Positions 1 through 13,068 of a stretch of 64,000 bases of DNA are shown piece by piece. This DNA is from Apricaphanius iberus (Eukaryota > Chordata > Actinopteri > Cyprinodontiformes > Aphaniidae). The notes under the pieces are model-generated. The model searched no databases, was not told the origin of the DNA, and saw nothing but the letters and a program-made list of their open reading frames with translations. A program made the position numbers and the translations under genes. The stretch lies in assembly GCA_028564705.1 (NCBI GenBank), contig JAPXFQ010002919.1:62001-126000 (forward strand). The letters run 5' to 3'. The stretch's first letter is position 1, and each line of letters starts with the position of its first letter.

Positions 1-289
1 ATTAAAAGAAGCCGCTGAAAGCACTCATCACAAAGATGGTTAACAAAGATGAGACTCCTGAGACAAGTCTTTCAACAGGTGGTTAGAAAAACAGTGTGAA
101 TAATTTCACCATTTGAATGTACAGTTGATCTTTTCCTCAGCCATTCTGATTCTCTGATGTATTGGTTTTGAGCAATAAAAAGTGGACCGTGGATCTTGTT
201 CAAACAGTATCCAACTTGATTTTGTGTGTTGCATTAGCTGGCCAGAAAAACTATTTGAAATGCGCTTGTAACTTGAGTGCCTGAAATCG
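1..289. other. AT-rich non-coding DNA
   Basis: No gene, repeat family or RNA is recognised in this stretch. It is ordinary AT-rich sequence leading into a MITE-like end. Confidence 0.5.
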
Positions 290-406
290 TAACTAGTAAT
301 ATATTGCTGTACATTTTGTACGTAATGTGTTACATGACTCAGTTACTGAAAAAGGTCATATATTCATGAAGCTCGTTACTTTTGTAACGCGTTACTCCCG
401 ACACTG
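290..406. mobile_element. hAT-type MITE remnant
   Basis: The right end reads GTAACGCGTTACTCCCGACACTG in two parts: GTAACGCGTTAC at about 384-395, then TCCCGACACTG to 406. Read inward from 406 it starts CAGTGTCGGGAGTAACGCG, the kind of terminus seen on short non-autonomous hAT elements in fish genomes. The left limit is uncertain. A degraded TGTTACATGACTCAGTTAC stretch at 325-350 may be part of it. No open frame belongs to it. Confidence 0.45.
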
Positions 407-3400
407 TCTTCCAGCGCCTAGAAAAGCTTTTGCACATTTAGACACAGATTTTTTGTCATCATTCTTTTTTGTATGTTCCAGTCTTGCCAAAGATTCTCTC
501 TTGGAAATAGGTCTGGGTTTCGACTGGGGCATTGTAACACATAACCAACAAATTGTATTTCTTATGTTTATTGTTGTTCTCCTGCTGGAACGTAAACCTC
601 TCACTCAAGCCTCAAGTCTTTTACAGCCTATGACAGGCTCATCTTGGGGATGGTGTGTTCAGGGTGATGTGCGGGAGTTTAATATTTTGGGTGCCTTCTG
701 CCCATTATTGTGACTGACAAAACTTGAAGAGTAGTTTGAAGTAACTGCTTCCATTTCACCATTTATGTTTCAGAAACTGATACCTTGTGGCTATTTAGGG
801 TTAGTTTTTTTTTTTTTTACATTAGTACAAAAGATCATAAATGAGGGACAAACATATGGGGTGATGGGAGTCACAATTCTCATTTAAGAACAAAGTTCAG
901 CTCGACTAGTTTGCAAAGAAATAGAACTGAGAGGTCATAATTGTACTAATAACAGCCAGAAATGACAAATTACTGGACATATTTATTTGTGTCCTACTAT
1001 AATTTTCTGGTGAGTTTAATCAGTATTATTTCCTACACCTTCATTGTTAATTAATGCTTTTTGTTTGTCTGGATAACATTTCAGTAAACATTTCTCATTA
1101 TTTCTTGACTGTCATAAAGGTTGTTAGTGATAACAGTTGTGCAAGTTTTTGTTCAACTCTACATTATTTGTCATGTAACAGGAAGAAATATTTGATTTTG
1201 AATTTGTTCATTATTTGGACCATTGTCCCATTACAGATCCAGCAGTTTCAAGTTTGGCCTGAGGGGACACCTACACAGTAAACACATGAGTATGCCCGAC
1301 CCAGACACAAAGAGATGACACCTCACATGAACAGGCGCTCACATGTGTGCGGAAAGATAGACACAAATACAGACACTGTGGACATAGGCAAGGCTGCGCG
1401 AGGTGTTTTGGTGAATTAATAAACACACTTATGCATGCTTGAGCACACACACACACACACTCACATGCTCATGCAGCCCCGTACTGGTACTCACCTTAAT
1501 TGGCCCACCAAGCATCACTTAAGAAGAAGCCTTTGAGACGGAAAGAGTGTGGGATAGACACGGAGGAGGAGAAAGGGGGGAGTTCATATATAGACAGAGG
1601 AGAGAGATGGAGTCATGGTGAGAAGGAGGAGATGGAAAGAAAGGGAGAGGGAGAGCAGAAAAATGGAGAGCAGAAAAGAGGAAAGGAAAGAAAGCTCCTT
1701 GTGTGTTTCTGGGGGTAATTACAGATGCAGATTTGCGTTGCCACTTGCAACATGGCTGAATTCATTTCCATCTTCTCTTTGCCCTTCCCTGGTTCCCCTA
1801 GGGAATCAGAGACAGAACTCTGTGTGTGCGCGTGCGTGTGTGTGTGAATGTTGAAGGAGGCAAATCTGGGAATCTGCATAACAAGCTGGGAAAGAAAAGA
1901 GGAAGAAAGAAAAGAGTATGCAGAAAAAGGAATTTTTGTGTGTCACAAATACAAGGGCAGCTGAGAAAACTCTATAATTTTTGTTTTAGGTATTTGCAAT
2001 TAACTGAGATTAAATAAGATTAAAATGATTTTTTTCAATATAGAATCTATGTTCTTGCCAAATATTAACCAGAACAGATTCTTACTTATAATAGTGAATC
2101 AGTGAAATAAAAATGGGTACAAATACAGGAACTCAAGTTTATTCTGATTCTGTTGAATGTGATTAAGTATAGAATAATTTTTGGACAATCAATACATCAT
2201 TGCTCAATTACAGTTTTGTTTTATAAATCAACAAAACAACCTACATTACCCTCTAGCGGAAAAAAAAAAAAAAAAAAAAAAATTGCTGTCTTTAATCAGT
2301 AGAAAATCATTGTAAACTTTATCAGTCCATATTTAGTTCCAAATAAATCTACAGTTCAACTATTAGATTTTTTTATGTATTGCCACATATGTAGTCTGTT
2401 TTTCTATTCCGTTTTTTTTTGTTTTTGTCATTATTTCTTTACGAATAATACTGCAAGATTACGGAAAGATGCTTTCCGAAAAATACTGCATTCCACCATA
2501 TGCATCAGATTAATTAAAAGGCAACTGATTAGAATTATTTACACTATAGCAGTTTATATTACACTTGGTGCTGTTCTGTCATGGTTTGCAAGTTTTAATC
2601 AAATCCTTCTTTTTAACTTATTTACACATATTTTTAAGAGAATACAGTGTTTTCTCATCTTTATTTGCTTCAACTTCTTTATCCACAGATGCATCAATCT
2701 GGTCTGACCTTACTGCAACTCAAATGGAACTACAGGGCTGCAGAATACATGTAGAAATGTGTCGAACGTTGAACATGTGTTGCAGTTTTTATTAAAGTTA
2801 GTTTATATAATGTACACCTTGTGATATCCTTGAAACAAATTCACAAAAAGCAGAATATGGACTTGTTTAAAAAACATTATTTTTGAAATCCTGTGGTAAA
2901 AATCCATCAATAAGATGTGCAATTATTGTAGACAAAGAATATAAAAATAGTGGCTTTAAAGTATTTGTCCTGGCATTACAATACATTTGATTTTGTCATC
3001 TATATTAACATAAATGATGTGTGATGCTGATTCAGTATTTACTCTGATTACATCCAGACAGAAGACAGGTGTTTGAAGGCATAGTTAAAGTCCCTGTGGT
3101 GTGTTTACCACAGTGTTGTCCTTTTGTCAGCTGAAGATTGATGGAGGCCTGTATAGGCCCACAGTGAACTGGTGTTTGTGTAATGGCACCATGTGACCAC
3201 TGGAGGCTTGCAGGTCACAGTTCCCTATGTGTGAAAGAAAATAGATAGAAAAAAAAGACAAACTAAACCATAGTCAGTTTCTAAAGTATAAAAAAGCTAC
3301 TATCACATGAGCAATTCTTAATAAGTGAAACTTTTTTTCTTTTCATGTTTTATAGCTTGTACGTCTTTTGTTTGCTTTCCAAACTGTCCTTGCAGTTAGA

Positions 3401-3471
3401 TATAGGAGGTATTCATTTATCTTTCTGTTCAGCTCTCTTTCTGCATTCTGCCGTTAAACAACATAAAAAAA
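407..3471. other. Intergenic or intronic DNA with simple repeats
   Basis: No supported gene. It contains short CA/TG runs (1443-1461, 1817-1846), purine-rich GA stretches (1550-1700) and a 23-base A run at 2260-2282. Open frames of up to 128 codons have low-complexity or hydrophobic translations with no recognisable domain. I regard them as chance. Confidence 0.5.
2260..2282. repeat. Poly(A) run, 23 bases
   Basis: An uninterrupted A homopolymer. It could be an eroded retroposon tail, but no recognisable element precedes it on the plus strand. Confidence 0.85.
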
Positions 3472-3544
3472 CTATCTATCTATCTATCTATCTCTCTCTC
3501 TCTCTCTCTCACTCACACACACACACACACGCACACACACACAC
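3472..3544. repeat. Compound microsatellite (CTAT)n-(CT)n-(CA)n
   Basis: A tetranucleotide run passes into CT and then CA dinucleotide runs, with one GCAC interruption near 3531. This tract, not a gene, explains the Ser/Leu-rich and His/Thr-rich open frames over it. Confidence 0.95.
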
Positions 3545-3559
3545 CTTTGTATATACTCT

Positions 3560-3720
3560 GCTTTTCCAGTTAGACCACCTGGCTTCCCGCTGCCAGTCCG
3601 CCAGCCAACTCAGCAGCCAGAGACTTGGCCCGATTAATTATCTTCCCGCTAATTGAATGTAGAGGGACTCTACAGGGATGGGTCATTAAACTGATGCAGC
3701 GTATGTTTGTCTCCACTGTT
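3560..3720. promoter_or_regulatory. Candidate conserved non-coding block (homeodomain-type sites)
   Basis: Balanced-composition sequence between AT-rich flanks. It has TTAATTA at 3634-3640 and TAATTGA at 3650-3656 within 23 bp, both homeodomain-type cores. No coding potential is apparent. Regulatory function is inferred only from motif content; conservation cannot be seen from one genome. Confidence 0.2.
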
Positions 3721-6700
3721 TATCTATCTGCAGCTAAAAGATACATCAGGCTCGCTGCTCGCGCACACAAACATGCCCAGTTTCACAGACATTATGCAAG
3801 AATGCAGATAACACTCTGTGTGCTTATAAATCAGACTCTCACACACATGTATAAGTATATACAACAAAAACAAGATGAATATGGGGTTATTACAGTCCTG
3901 ATCACAGACCAATGCAAGGATGATGAAACAGTGAACAGTGGTCATGTTTTTTACCTAAAACCCAAGGTGACATTCTCATCTGCATGGTCTTATCAGCAAC
4001 TCCACATCTGGGGGATTCAGCATCTGCAATTCTGGTACTTGAATGTTAGTTGTAAATTGATATTAGTTTGTGTGGTTATATTTATGCAAAAATATGTAAT
4101 GGTATTTCATCCTATGTAAAGGTTTATTTGTTGTTCTATTGGTTGTTTTGTCTGTGAAAATCAGCAATTGAAAGAAAAAAAAATTTATCAGCTTTACAAC
4201 ATAAAAATTACCATAAGACGAATTAGTCAAATGTATCGTATGCACAGACAGACAGGACGTTTAAATTTTCTACAACAGAGCCCTTACTGTAAGGTTTCCT
4301 ATTCTTGTTTTAAATACTTTTTTTTTTTACCTTTATGTGAATCTGCCTGGTCCCACGTACCTTATTTTTAATTTTAAAAGGAAATTCCTTATTATATGTT
4401 ATTCTTGTGTAGATTTATATGTTGTTCTGTAATCAGTTAGTTGATCTCGTTTGTGTACTTCACCTCAATATTATTTTGTTTAATCAATTCTTCTAATCAG
4501 TTGTTATCTGTTACCTCTCCCAGTGCCTCTGTTTTTGGTTTGTTTTTTGTTTTTGTTTTCTAAAAGCTGTTACCACCTGGTTTTTCTCACCTGCCTCTCA
4601 TTCCAGCAAATTGTCTTCCCATTATATATAAAACCGACTGTATTTGTCCCGATATCATGTTTTACGAAAGGTGATTGTACTGGATCTTATTTAGTGATAG
4701 TGAAGTACAGGGGCATGGATACAAGGTTATGCAACTTTATCATTTTCCCTCTACTTTAAAATTATTTCACAGTTGAAATTACACAAAATACATACAACTT
4801 AGTAGTTCTTACATCATAAAATGTAGAAAACTAACAAAATAACTAATTTGTGCTATCACTCACTTTTAAAATGTCTGAACTCCTGGTAAAGTCCACAATT
4901 CCACTTTTAAAATCAACTCAACCAAAACACAACATGACTTTGCTGGTATTTCGACCAGACATTTGAGGTGAGCAGCAGCTGACGTTATAAATGGTGCACG
5001 GTGTATAATATCAATACTCTGAGATTGGACTGAGCTTGCTGAGTAGCTAAAGGTCACAAAGAGCACATTGCTGATTGTTTCCCAAAAATAGGCCCTTAAA
5101 GTTTATCTGATTGGAGACATTACATTTACGTCTTAGAAGCAAAGTTCAATTAATCTGTCATGCTGATACCTGCAATAGTGCTTTCACTTGAAAATGATTG
5201 CAGAACTTTTATTTCTTTACGGTGGGCATTTTCCTTTTGCCGTATTTCATAGGTTCGCTTGCTTATCAAAAAATTTGTTTATTATAGTTTAATTTTCACT
5301 TAGAAAAAAATATCAGCGAAAAAAAAAGAAAATCACATAATAAAACACATTGAAAAAAATATTATGTCATCAAGTGAAGTAAGTGTTTGATCAAAAAACA
5401 CAACATGGATTAGAACTTTCGTTTAGATTTAGGATTTCTTATGATCACTTGTCTTCATAGAAAGTCTCTAAATTATTTCTTATTTACTGCATTGGAAATA
5501 AAAACCTCTCCTCCATCCTCAGATATTCTCTGGGATTGAGATCTGGAGAAGTGAATTTTTTTCCAACCCGGGCCTTATTTTTAATGTGCATTACATTCAT
5601 TTACTCACCCAGACAAGGTTGGAAACACTTGGAGTACTTCACTAGAAGTTTCTATCATGATTAGGGTATATCCATATAATGGGAGTTAATGATAGTTAAC
5701 AAGGCATTGGACGTGCAGCCTCTAAATAAGGCATTATCTGCCACAAAACTCTTTCATTTCCCAAATGTTTTGTTATGAAGCGCTAGGGCTATTCCTCTAT
5801 GAATTCAGAAGTGTCTCAGAGGTGATTTGTTGTTGTCTGCAGATGTTTTGATAGGCTTTTAATCCAATGATTCCAATTTATAATAACCAGCAATTTCAAT
5901 GACATCACAGCTGTCTGCCACTGCAGCTGTAGTCTGCGCAGGTTGTGGAATGGAAGCCTGTGGAGGCTGAATTATGGCCACTTGGTCATTTTGTTTGTGC
6001 AATTTGGAAACACGCAAATGCAAAACATGGTAATGTTTGCAGTAGCAACTTATGTCCAACTGACGTCGTCCAGTACAAAGTGAAAGCCCTGCTAAGAATA
6101 CAACTGGGATGCGGCACAGCAGTGACGTCGTTGAACTGTATAGTTGGATTAAAAGCCTGTAAAAAAAAACCTTCAGATAATAACAGAAGAACCTTTTTTC
6201 TTTTTTCTAAATAAAAAAGTTATCTCAGTGTTACAAAGTTGTCCTGTACCTGAGCAAAAAAAAACATTATTGGTCGCTTTTTTTTCGGAGAGTTTGAGCT
6301 TCTCATCTGAAAACAATAATTCTTCTTAAACCCTATCTCAATCAGTTAATGTTCAACAAAATTTGTAGCAAAATTGAATAAAACCCAAAGATTCCCTTTG
6401 AGGATTGTTTAGAAGAAATTCCGAGTCAGGAAAGGACCACCAGACAAAGATCACATGGGTATATACAACAAGCTATTTTCAAATGACGATTTAATTCATC
6501 AAGGTAAAAAAAGAAATCCAAACTAACCTGGGCCTGTATGCTAAATTGAAAATGTTGGCCCATAAACCTGATAATCGGCTGTGCAGCAACAACTGGCCTA
6601 AAATCTTTGTCAGACATGTCGTGTAGTTATTTCTGCCTGCTCTTCTTTTCAGTGTTCACTGTTTTTGGGTAGTATTTAAGGTCATAGAATAGCTGGAAAT

Positions 6701-7119
6701 TTTGGTTTATTGACTTGATTCATGATCCAAGTAGGTTTGAGTTTAAGGTCATAAACTGATGATAATCTAGTCATCTTTAGGATTTTCTAGTAGAGAGCAG
6801 TTTATTATTCAATCACTTAGCACCGGAATTTTTGATTGTCATTAAAATGATCAATAACAAGATGCACACCTCCCAAGAAATCCCATATGTCATAGTAGTT
6901 CACCTATTTTTTCACTTATTTTTGGTCAGTTGTCATGGAACTCTCACATATTTAATATTTTTTCCATTTCTCTTCTTTTGTTACTGAAGGCCAGCCACAC
7001 CTGAGAAAGTTCACGGCTGTTCCATCTTTCCTCTTCATCTCTGGATAACAGATCTCACTGTGGTTCACTGAAGTAACAAATCCTTGAAAGCTTTTCAACA
7101 CTTGCAAGACTGAAACATT
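3721..7119. other. AT-rich non-coding DNA
   Basis: No gene or clear transposon recognised. Several T- and A-rich runs are present. The 164-codon open frame at 3625-4119 has no recognisable domain and begins inside the candidate regulatory block, so I treat it as chance. Confidence 0.5.
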
Positions 7120-7331
7120 CAATTAAATTAACTTTTATTTATATAGCGCCAATTAACAACAAATGTCATCTTAATGCACTTGAGGTTCTTGCCCGGATCA
7201 TGTAGACTCCAACCACAGCTATTCCTCAGCAATCCCTCATACTGAGCAAGCATGTAGCGACAGTGGAGAGGAAAGCTACCATTTAATAGGAAGAAACCTC
7301 TGGCAGAACCTGGCTCAGTACAACATGTCAT
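7120..7331 (-). mobile_element. L2-type LINE 3' tail fragment, antisense
   Basis: Read on the minus strand this is the 3'UTR end of a teleost L2-like LINE. It has the GAGCCAGGTTCTGCC-like block (7300-7318), the block giving ACTGTCGCTACATGCTTGCTC (7240-7262), and the terminal GGCGCTATATAAATAAAAG (7132-7150) followed by an AATT-rich tail. The same blocks occur at 16710-16945 in the better-preserved copy. Only the 3' end is here, as expected for 5'-truncated retroposition. It lacks the coding region. Confidence 0.85.
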
Positions 7332-9029
7332 CAACACTTTTTGTTTTCATCCAGTTTTGAATTTCCTTACTGACAATGAGGTGTTGCCTGCTTAATGTTA
7401 TCAGACAGGTTTTACTTAAATGATTCAATGATTTCATTGGTCTCAATTTTAAAAGGACTAAATGTAGACATATTTTTGCGAAACTAATTGAAATGTGTGG
7501 TTGACACTAACTTACTAATTTAACAAATACCTTGATTCCCCCCCATTATATAAAAACTGCTTACTGTTTTGACTCAGATTATATATGTTTTATATTAAGA
7601 TTTGTTTTGTCTGAAACATTTAGGTTTGGCAAAAAGCATAAAGAGAAATAATCAGTAAGAGGACAAATATATGAATAGATATGGATGATATCTTTAATTA
7701 CTACAATGAAAATAATCAATTCTGGCTTCCTCATTTGATAAAACCTTTAAAGATCCTTTAATCTTACCTGTCTTAACGCCCTTTAAAACACATAAACCAC
7801 TCTAAACAGATGCATGCATGTATTATCATCTGATAATGAAGGCTTTTACATTTAATTTCATCTCCTGATGTCCCTTTTGTGATATAGCTCTGAGAAGTGA
7901 TCTAAAAACACAAAATGCAAATGTACATGTTTCCAATCGTATCTACCAACATCATTTAGGGGGTTGGTGTGTACACGTTTTTGCAAGGTGTGTAAATTTG
8001 TGCTCACGACACCCTTCGCTTCAGTGCCTCTTCAAAAGCATTGAGTGGTGCCCTTTGTGGCCCCCGCTCCCTCCCTTTTCACTCTCCCTCCTTTTGTTTT
8101 AGCGTTTTATATTTAATAGAGCTGGCACAGAAACAGAGCAAGAATGGGTACCTGAAGCTGTGGACGAAGGCCCGCTGATGGCTGGGTGAAGTATCTCCTC
8201 TTCCTCCATGTCTCCACGTCTGTCTGTTGGTCCTTTCAAGAGAATATATGAGCGGCAGATCAAAGGCAGCCAAAGTGAAGTCCCCCTATTCTGTTGGGAC
8301 AGGATGATGTTTGAGATTCCCCCTTCTCTCTATCCGTAGACACACTTGTCTGCTTTTAAACAGGTGTCTTGACTGATAAGAGATAAACATCCAGAGTATA
8401 GGAGATGGGGGGAAAAAATGAGAGAAGATCTTTAAATTACTTTCTGTTCTTCCACCGTTGACCTAGCACCACACATCTGACAGAGCACATTGAGAGAACA
8501 TTGATGCATTTATTGGCAGTCTTAAAAATCTCGACACAACAAAAATACCTGAATTCTGTTTTTAATTTTCACCGGTTTGAAAGTGTTTAGTAAGAATTAA
8601 TTGGTAATTAATGTGGAAAAAACAGAAACATTAATAATACTTTAACAGGAGTGAAACATAGTATAGCAATGTATGTGGGGAAAAAAAACCAAAACTTATT
8701 TTTTTAAAAACTGTGGGATTAACTAAAGAAAAGAGAGAAGGGACAAGTACTGTGGATGATCTCATGACAATGCATTATTGTCTAAGATCCTCTTATCTAT
8801 ATGTCGCAAACTTCTGAATTACTAAATAAAGAGATTTTGTCATGTCCTGCTGGAAAAAGGGGGTTGTATAAAGTATTACTTATGGTTTAATCTGATACAT
8901 TTTTTGATTTAGTGTTGTCCGATTCTCATATTGAAGATTGAAATATCCCACTTGAGCTCGGGTAGGAAGAAAACAGCCTCTTGTATTATTCTGTTTTCCT
9001 ATGCAGCAGTTGTTGTTTTTTTTCTTTTC
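7332..9029. other. AT-rich non-coding DNA
   Basis: No gene, RNA or repeat family recognised apart from short A/T runs. Confidence 0.5.
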
Positions 9030-9440
9030 TTTTACCTAGAGCCAAGTGATGAGAGCCCCTTGGCACCTGTCAAACTCTCTGAGTGATTTTTATAGTGGGC
9101 TTTCAATCACTTGCCTTGTAAAGTACACAAACACGTGTTCTTTATTGATCATCAATCAATGATCAATTAAGCAAGCCATTTGTCCAATTAGACCAAAAGG
9201 TCTATCCGGACCTTGGTTTATTTAGCTGTTTGATTGGAATGAAACAGAGGGAATGGGTATGCATGCATAATTAATCTGCACCAAGTCTTTAAACACTTAT
9301 CTAAGTCAGATAGCGGGGACATTAGGGTTACTGTCAAGAAAATCTGCTCCCTTTAACACACCACCTGTCAGTCTGTTGTGTTTTTATGGGTGTTAAGGTA
9401 AATCACATTTGTCCTGTACTTATAGAAAGAAGTGCTCTGC
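9030..9440. promoter_or_regulatory. Candidate enhancer-like block
   Basis: This stretch contains a CACGTG E-box (9132-9137), a perfect 9-bp inverted repeat ATTGATCAT/ATGATCAAT with a 6-bp spacer (9144-9167), TAATTA near 9270 and CACCTGTC-type sites. It has no coding potential and no match to the repeats elsewhere in the window. The density of homeodomain/TALE-like motifs suggests a regulatory block. That is inference; cross-species alignment was not possible. Confidence 0.22.
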
Positions 9441-11036
9441 ATGCGTAAGTTTAGAACATAAGGTCAAGACACATGGACAGTGTCTTCCAATAAAATTATT
9501 CAAGGGATTGACATCAGTAATTAGAAGGCTCTCTTTTAGCCAGTAAAATCATTTTTTGGATCAGTGTTAACACATGTACCAGACATAGGATTTTGATCCC
9601 TGACACTGAAGTGAATAACACTAATTAACCCCTAATTGTACCACTTGTTAGTGGTTTGAGTGTGTTGGGCAGCAAGTACAGATATTGTCCATGGAAAGAA
9701 CAGCGGTGAATCGGTGGAATGATCATGGTTGGGGAAGGTTCCTTTATTCAAGTGCAAGTGAAGGTAATGTCAAATCCATCAAATTAGTTACTTGATCATG
9801 GAGCAAAGAAAGATGGTGGCTTTATCTAATTGATTCTTTTTTATGTAACAACAGGTTTTGGTCTGAATATTTGAATGTTTTCTAGGAAACAATTTGCCCT
9901 TGGAGGTACCGTGAAGAGAAAGCCAGCCAATACCAACAGTGTAATGTTTTAGGCAATGTTCTGGTGTAAAAAATTGTGTTTGGGAGATGTGAACACCTTC
10001 ACTTATCTAAACATGATTGCAGATCATACTCACCTTTTGATGGAAACAATATTCCCTGATTGTTGTGGCCTTTTTCACTATGACGATGGGCTCTCTTTGG
10101 CCAAAAGCATCATCAAATGCACATGAATAGATCAAATGAGGGTTTGGTTGCCATCAGCAGTACTGAACTTCTCTTTCTGTCACTTCCCATCATAGTTCAG
10201 TCTTTGCCCAATGTATCTGCTACCAAGGAGGCACTGTATTACTGTCCCCACAATATTTCCAACCTTAAACTCTATCAATCCTCTTCCTCCTCCCCCTTCT
10301 CTTGCCACAGTTTAGGTGTGCACATTGTTTATTTGGGTCAGCTGGCCTGTCATCTAAGGGAAAAATAGACAGGAGGGCGTCTTCTAGCCTTACTATCCCT
10401 TTTCCCAGAATCTTCACCCTCACCCTTCTCTTTCTTTTCCAGTTTTTGTTTTTTTTTCTCCATGCATGGTCCTTCTATTTTGGTTTTCAGCTATTTAACC
10501 AGTCAGCAACAATCAGAGCTGACAGAGTGATGGGAAACAATTGAGGTGGGGTCAGTGAAAAAATGACCTCAGTGGGTTTTGGGGGTAGGGTTTGAAGAGA
10601 GGCTCACAAAAAATTGCCACCCCAGCGTAGTGTCCTGCATGGTTTTTTGTTGCAGTTGTCCAGTGATAAATTTTAGCTTTTTCCATCCAACTCTCTTCAG
10701 GCAACTAATGCTTTTCTTTTTATTTCCTGACATTTTATTTACTCCCCATCAAACTTAAAACCATGGCAGTGTAAATGTTTAATAAAGTGACTCCATTTGC
10801 TTTCTTTCCACGCTTGTCTATGACTGCAAGACACTCTTCTTCACTGATTGACAGGAGGCGTAGAGGTGTATGTCTGCATGCTGGTGGGGGAGCAAATGTG
10901 TGGATGTCTGGACATTTTGGGGCAAAGTGGGAGGTGTAGTATTGGGGCTGAAGTGGTGCATGAGCCAGGAAGGTTGATGGTGGGGTGGGAGAGTTAAGGG
11001 GTGGTAGTGTGAGGCAGAGAAGAAATGGCGAACATC

Positions 11037-11038
<2 letters not shown>
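9441..11038. other. Non-coding DNA
   Basis: No supported gene. GT-rich and GGGG-rich stretches precede the TG microsatellite. Confidence 0.45.

Positions 11039-11080
<42 letters not shown>
11039..11080. repeat. (TG)21 microsatellite
   Basis: Uninterrupted TG dinucleotides. The Val/Cys and Thr/His repeat frames across it are artefacts of this tract. Confidence 0.95.
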
Positions 11081-11084
<4 letters not shown>

Positions 11085-11440
11085 GTGGTGGGGGGGGTTA
11101 TGGTGTTCAGCCACTCGTTCTCTCACCCCCTCTGTGACAGTTTGGAGGTTTTACACTTAGCTGCCCCTGTGCTTGTTTGTCTGCGAGTCTCAACCGGGTT
11201 CCCACGTGAAAGTGCACTCTCTCTGTCATCCAGCACTCATATGACCGAAGGGTATCACAGCCATCTGAACTAGAGCAGGGACGGGTACTAACACACAGAC
11301 AGCTGCTAGTGCTAAATCCTGTCACGTTTCCTGTGCAGTCTGGAAAAGTATGGGATTTCAGTAGGTCTGAAAAAGTATAGTGAAAGAAAACAGAGAACAG
11401 AAGAAAATTTTTATTTTCATACTTCCAACCAGAATTTATA

Positions 11441-11468
11441 ATCCATCAATCCATCCATCCATCCATGC
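11441..11468. repeat. (ATCC)n microsatellite
   Basis: Short imperfect ATCC/CCAT tetranucleotide tract. Confidence 0.8.
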
Positions 11469-13012
11469 ATCTGTATTAAACACTGGTCAAGAAATAGCTA
11501 AGAACTCCTGAATTTACATTAATGAATAAATATAATTTTGACTTGCAAAAATATAAAGGTAAAGTTCATTATTTTCTTTTTTTTTACACTGTCCATTTTT
11601 TTCAAATCAGAAGTATAAAAAATGTCATTGATTTTTTTTTTGTAGTTAACAAAAATCTTTAGCTATCTTTTTTTTATTAGAACTTGTGTCAAAGTTAGCA
11701 TGTCATCATGCTAATGCATGGCAATTTGTTTAATATATTACTTCCTTTGTGTACGCATTATCGCCTCATCTACTGGAAAATGTCAAGCTCAGTTGAATTC
11801 ATTCTGTCCAAATACATAACTAACACACTGATACGCATAAGTGGAGGTCATAGGCTGGCAATTAAAACTGTATCCATGTTCTCACTGGGTTCATCACAAA
11901 TTTATGATAATTTAATAATTTTGCCACCGGTGTCATATATGGATGATTGATTAGAGATAGAGAGATGGGTGGAAGCGAGACCAAAGGAGGCAGAGTAGGA
12001 GGAAAATAAAGACGAAAGGGGGGGTTGAGATCAGAAATAAATTAGTGAAGGGACAGAGGGAAGAATGGGGAGGAAGAAAGAAGAAAGGTGAAGGGGGTTG
12101 TGGAGAGGGAGGATGGGGGTACATTCCTAGTGATTCAGCAACATCGACCAATGCAATGAAGGGATGGCAAGTGGATGGACAGAGGGTGGGACGCATGGAT
12201 GGAGGGGACAGGAGGAGGGGCGACAGGGCTTGCCTTCAGCGAGTTCAGGGACTGGGACAGATGGCGTCCCTCGGCGGACAGAGTGAGTCCCAGTTTTCAC
12301 CTGCGGCCCCATGGGAAAAATCTGCCTTCCTCGCACATGCAACCACACAAGAGACCCTGAAATGCTTGTACAACCAACGCCACAGTAAGATGAAGGATGT
12401 ACATGGAAGAGAAGGGGGGGGAGGGGAAAGCGCAGGGAAGGATGGGTGAAGGGAGGCAGAAAAGCGGGTTAGGGGAACAGTAATTTAGGATTGTCTCGGA
12501 AAACTTTACAGGAGAAAATGCACAGACTGGAGAAAACACGTAAGATTAGAAGACTGAGGAAAGTGAGAAATTGAAGGAAGCTGTAAAAAAAATCAATAAG
12601 CACAATGTCTGAAAAAGACAAGCAGCAGGGAAGCCTTCACACTGCGAAAACTATTTGACAGATACTTTACGACAGACAGCTCAACACCCAAGCAGATGCC
12701 TCTCGCTCTCTCTCCTTTTCCTTTCCTCTCTCCTAGGCTGTCATCTCCTTTCTCTCCGCCTTGTTTTCTTTCCTCTTCTTGCCTCTCTCGCCCTGCCGCT
12801 CACTCAGTGACTGTTGGGTGATACAGATGGTGCTTTTGAGCACTGTGAATGGGGTCAGGCTGGGTCGACAGTGGCGGGGGGCACAAGGGAGGACCAGACA
12901 ATAATGTAACGATTCGGTTGCCCCCCCCACACCATAGGACCAGCAGAGCCGTGGAGGAGAGTGAAAGTAAACAATAGTCATTCGTTGAAGGGGTCAGAGG
13001 GAGGGGAGAGGG
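11469..13012. other. Non-coding DNA with a purine-rich belt
   Basis: 11951-12480 is strongly G/A-rich on the plus strand (AGGAGG, GGATGG and GGGGGG runs). This gives long but low-complexity open frames on both strands. No protein family is recognisable and I call no gene. Confidence 0.45.
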
Positions 13013-13068
13013 TAAGGGGGTGGTTTGGGGAGGGAGTGTTGGTCTCCCATGGTCCTAACGCAGGCTAG
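13013..13068 (+). repeat. 56-bp direct duplication, copy A
   Basis: This 56-bp segment recurs at 14717-14772 with a single difference (A versus G in the GGGAGGGAGTG stretch). The following bases TGTAAGAAGGGGG also resemble the sequence just right of the L2 LINE at 16945 (TGTTAGAAGGGG). The second copy therefore seems to have been split by, or to flank, the LINE insertion. Confidence 0.92.

Noticed and set aside
3472..3544. Direct-repeat array that might suggest CRISPR
   Set aside because: It is a simple-sequence microsatellite without unique spacers, in a vertebrate genome.
3625..4119. 164-codon plus-strand open frame
   Set aside because: No recognisable domain; AT-rich context and overlap with another open frame on the minus strand suggest chance.
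10818..11273. Open frames with Val-Cys or Thr-His repeats
   Set aside because: They are translations of the TG microsatellite.
12045..12449. 134-codon Gly/Arg-rich frame
   Set aside because: Low-complexity translation of a purine-rich belt; similar lengths open on the opposite strand.
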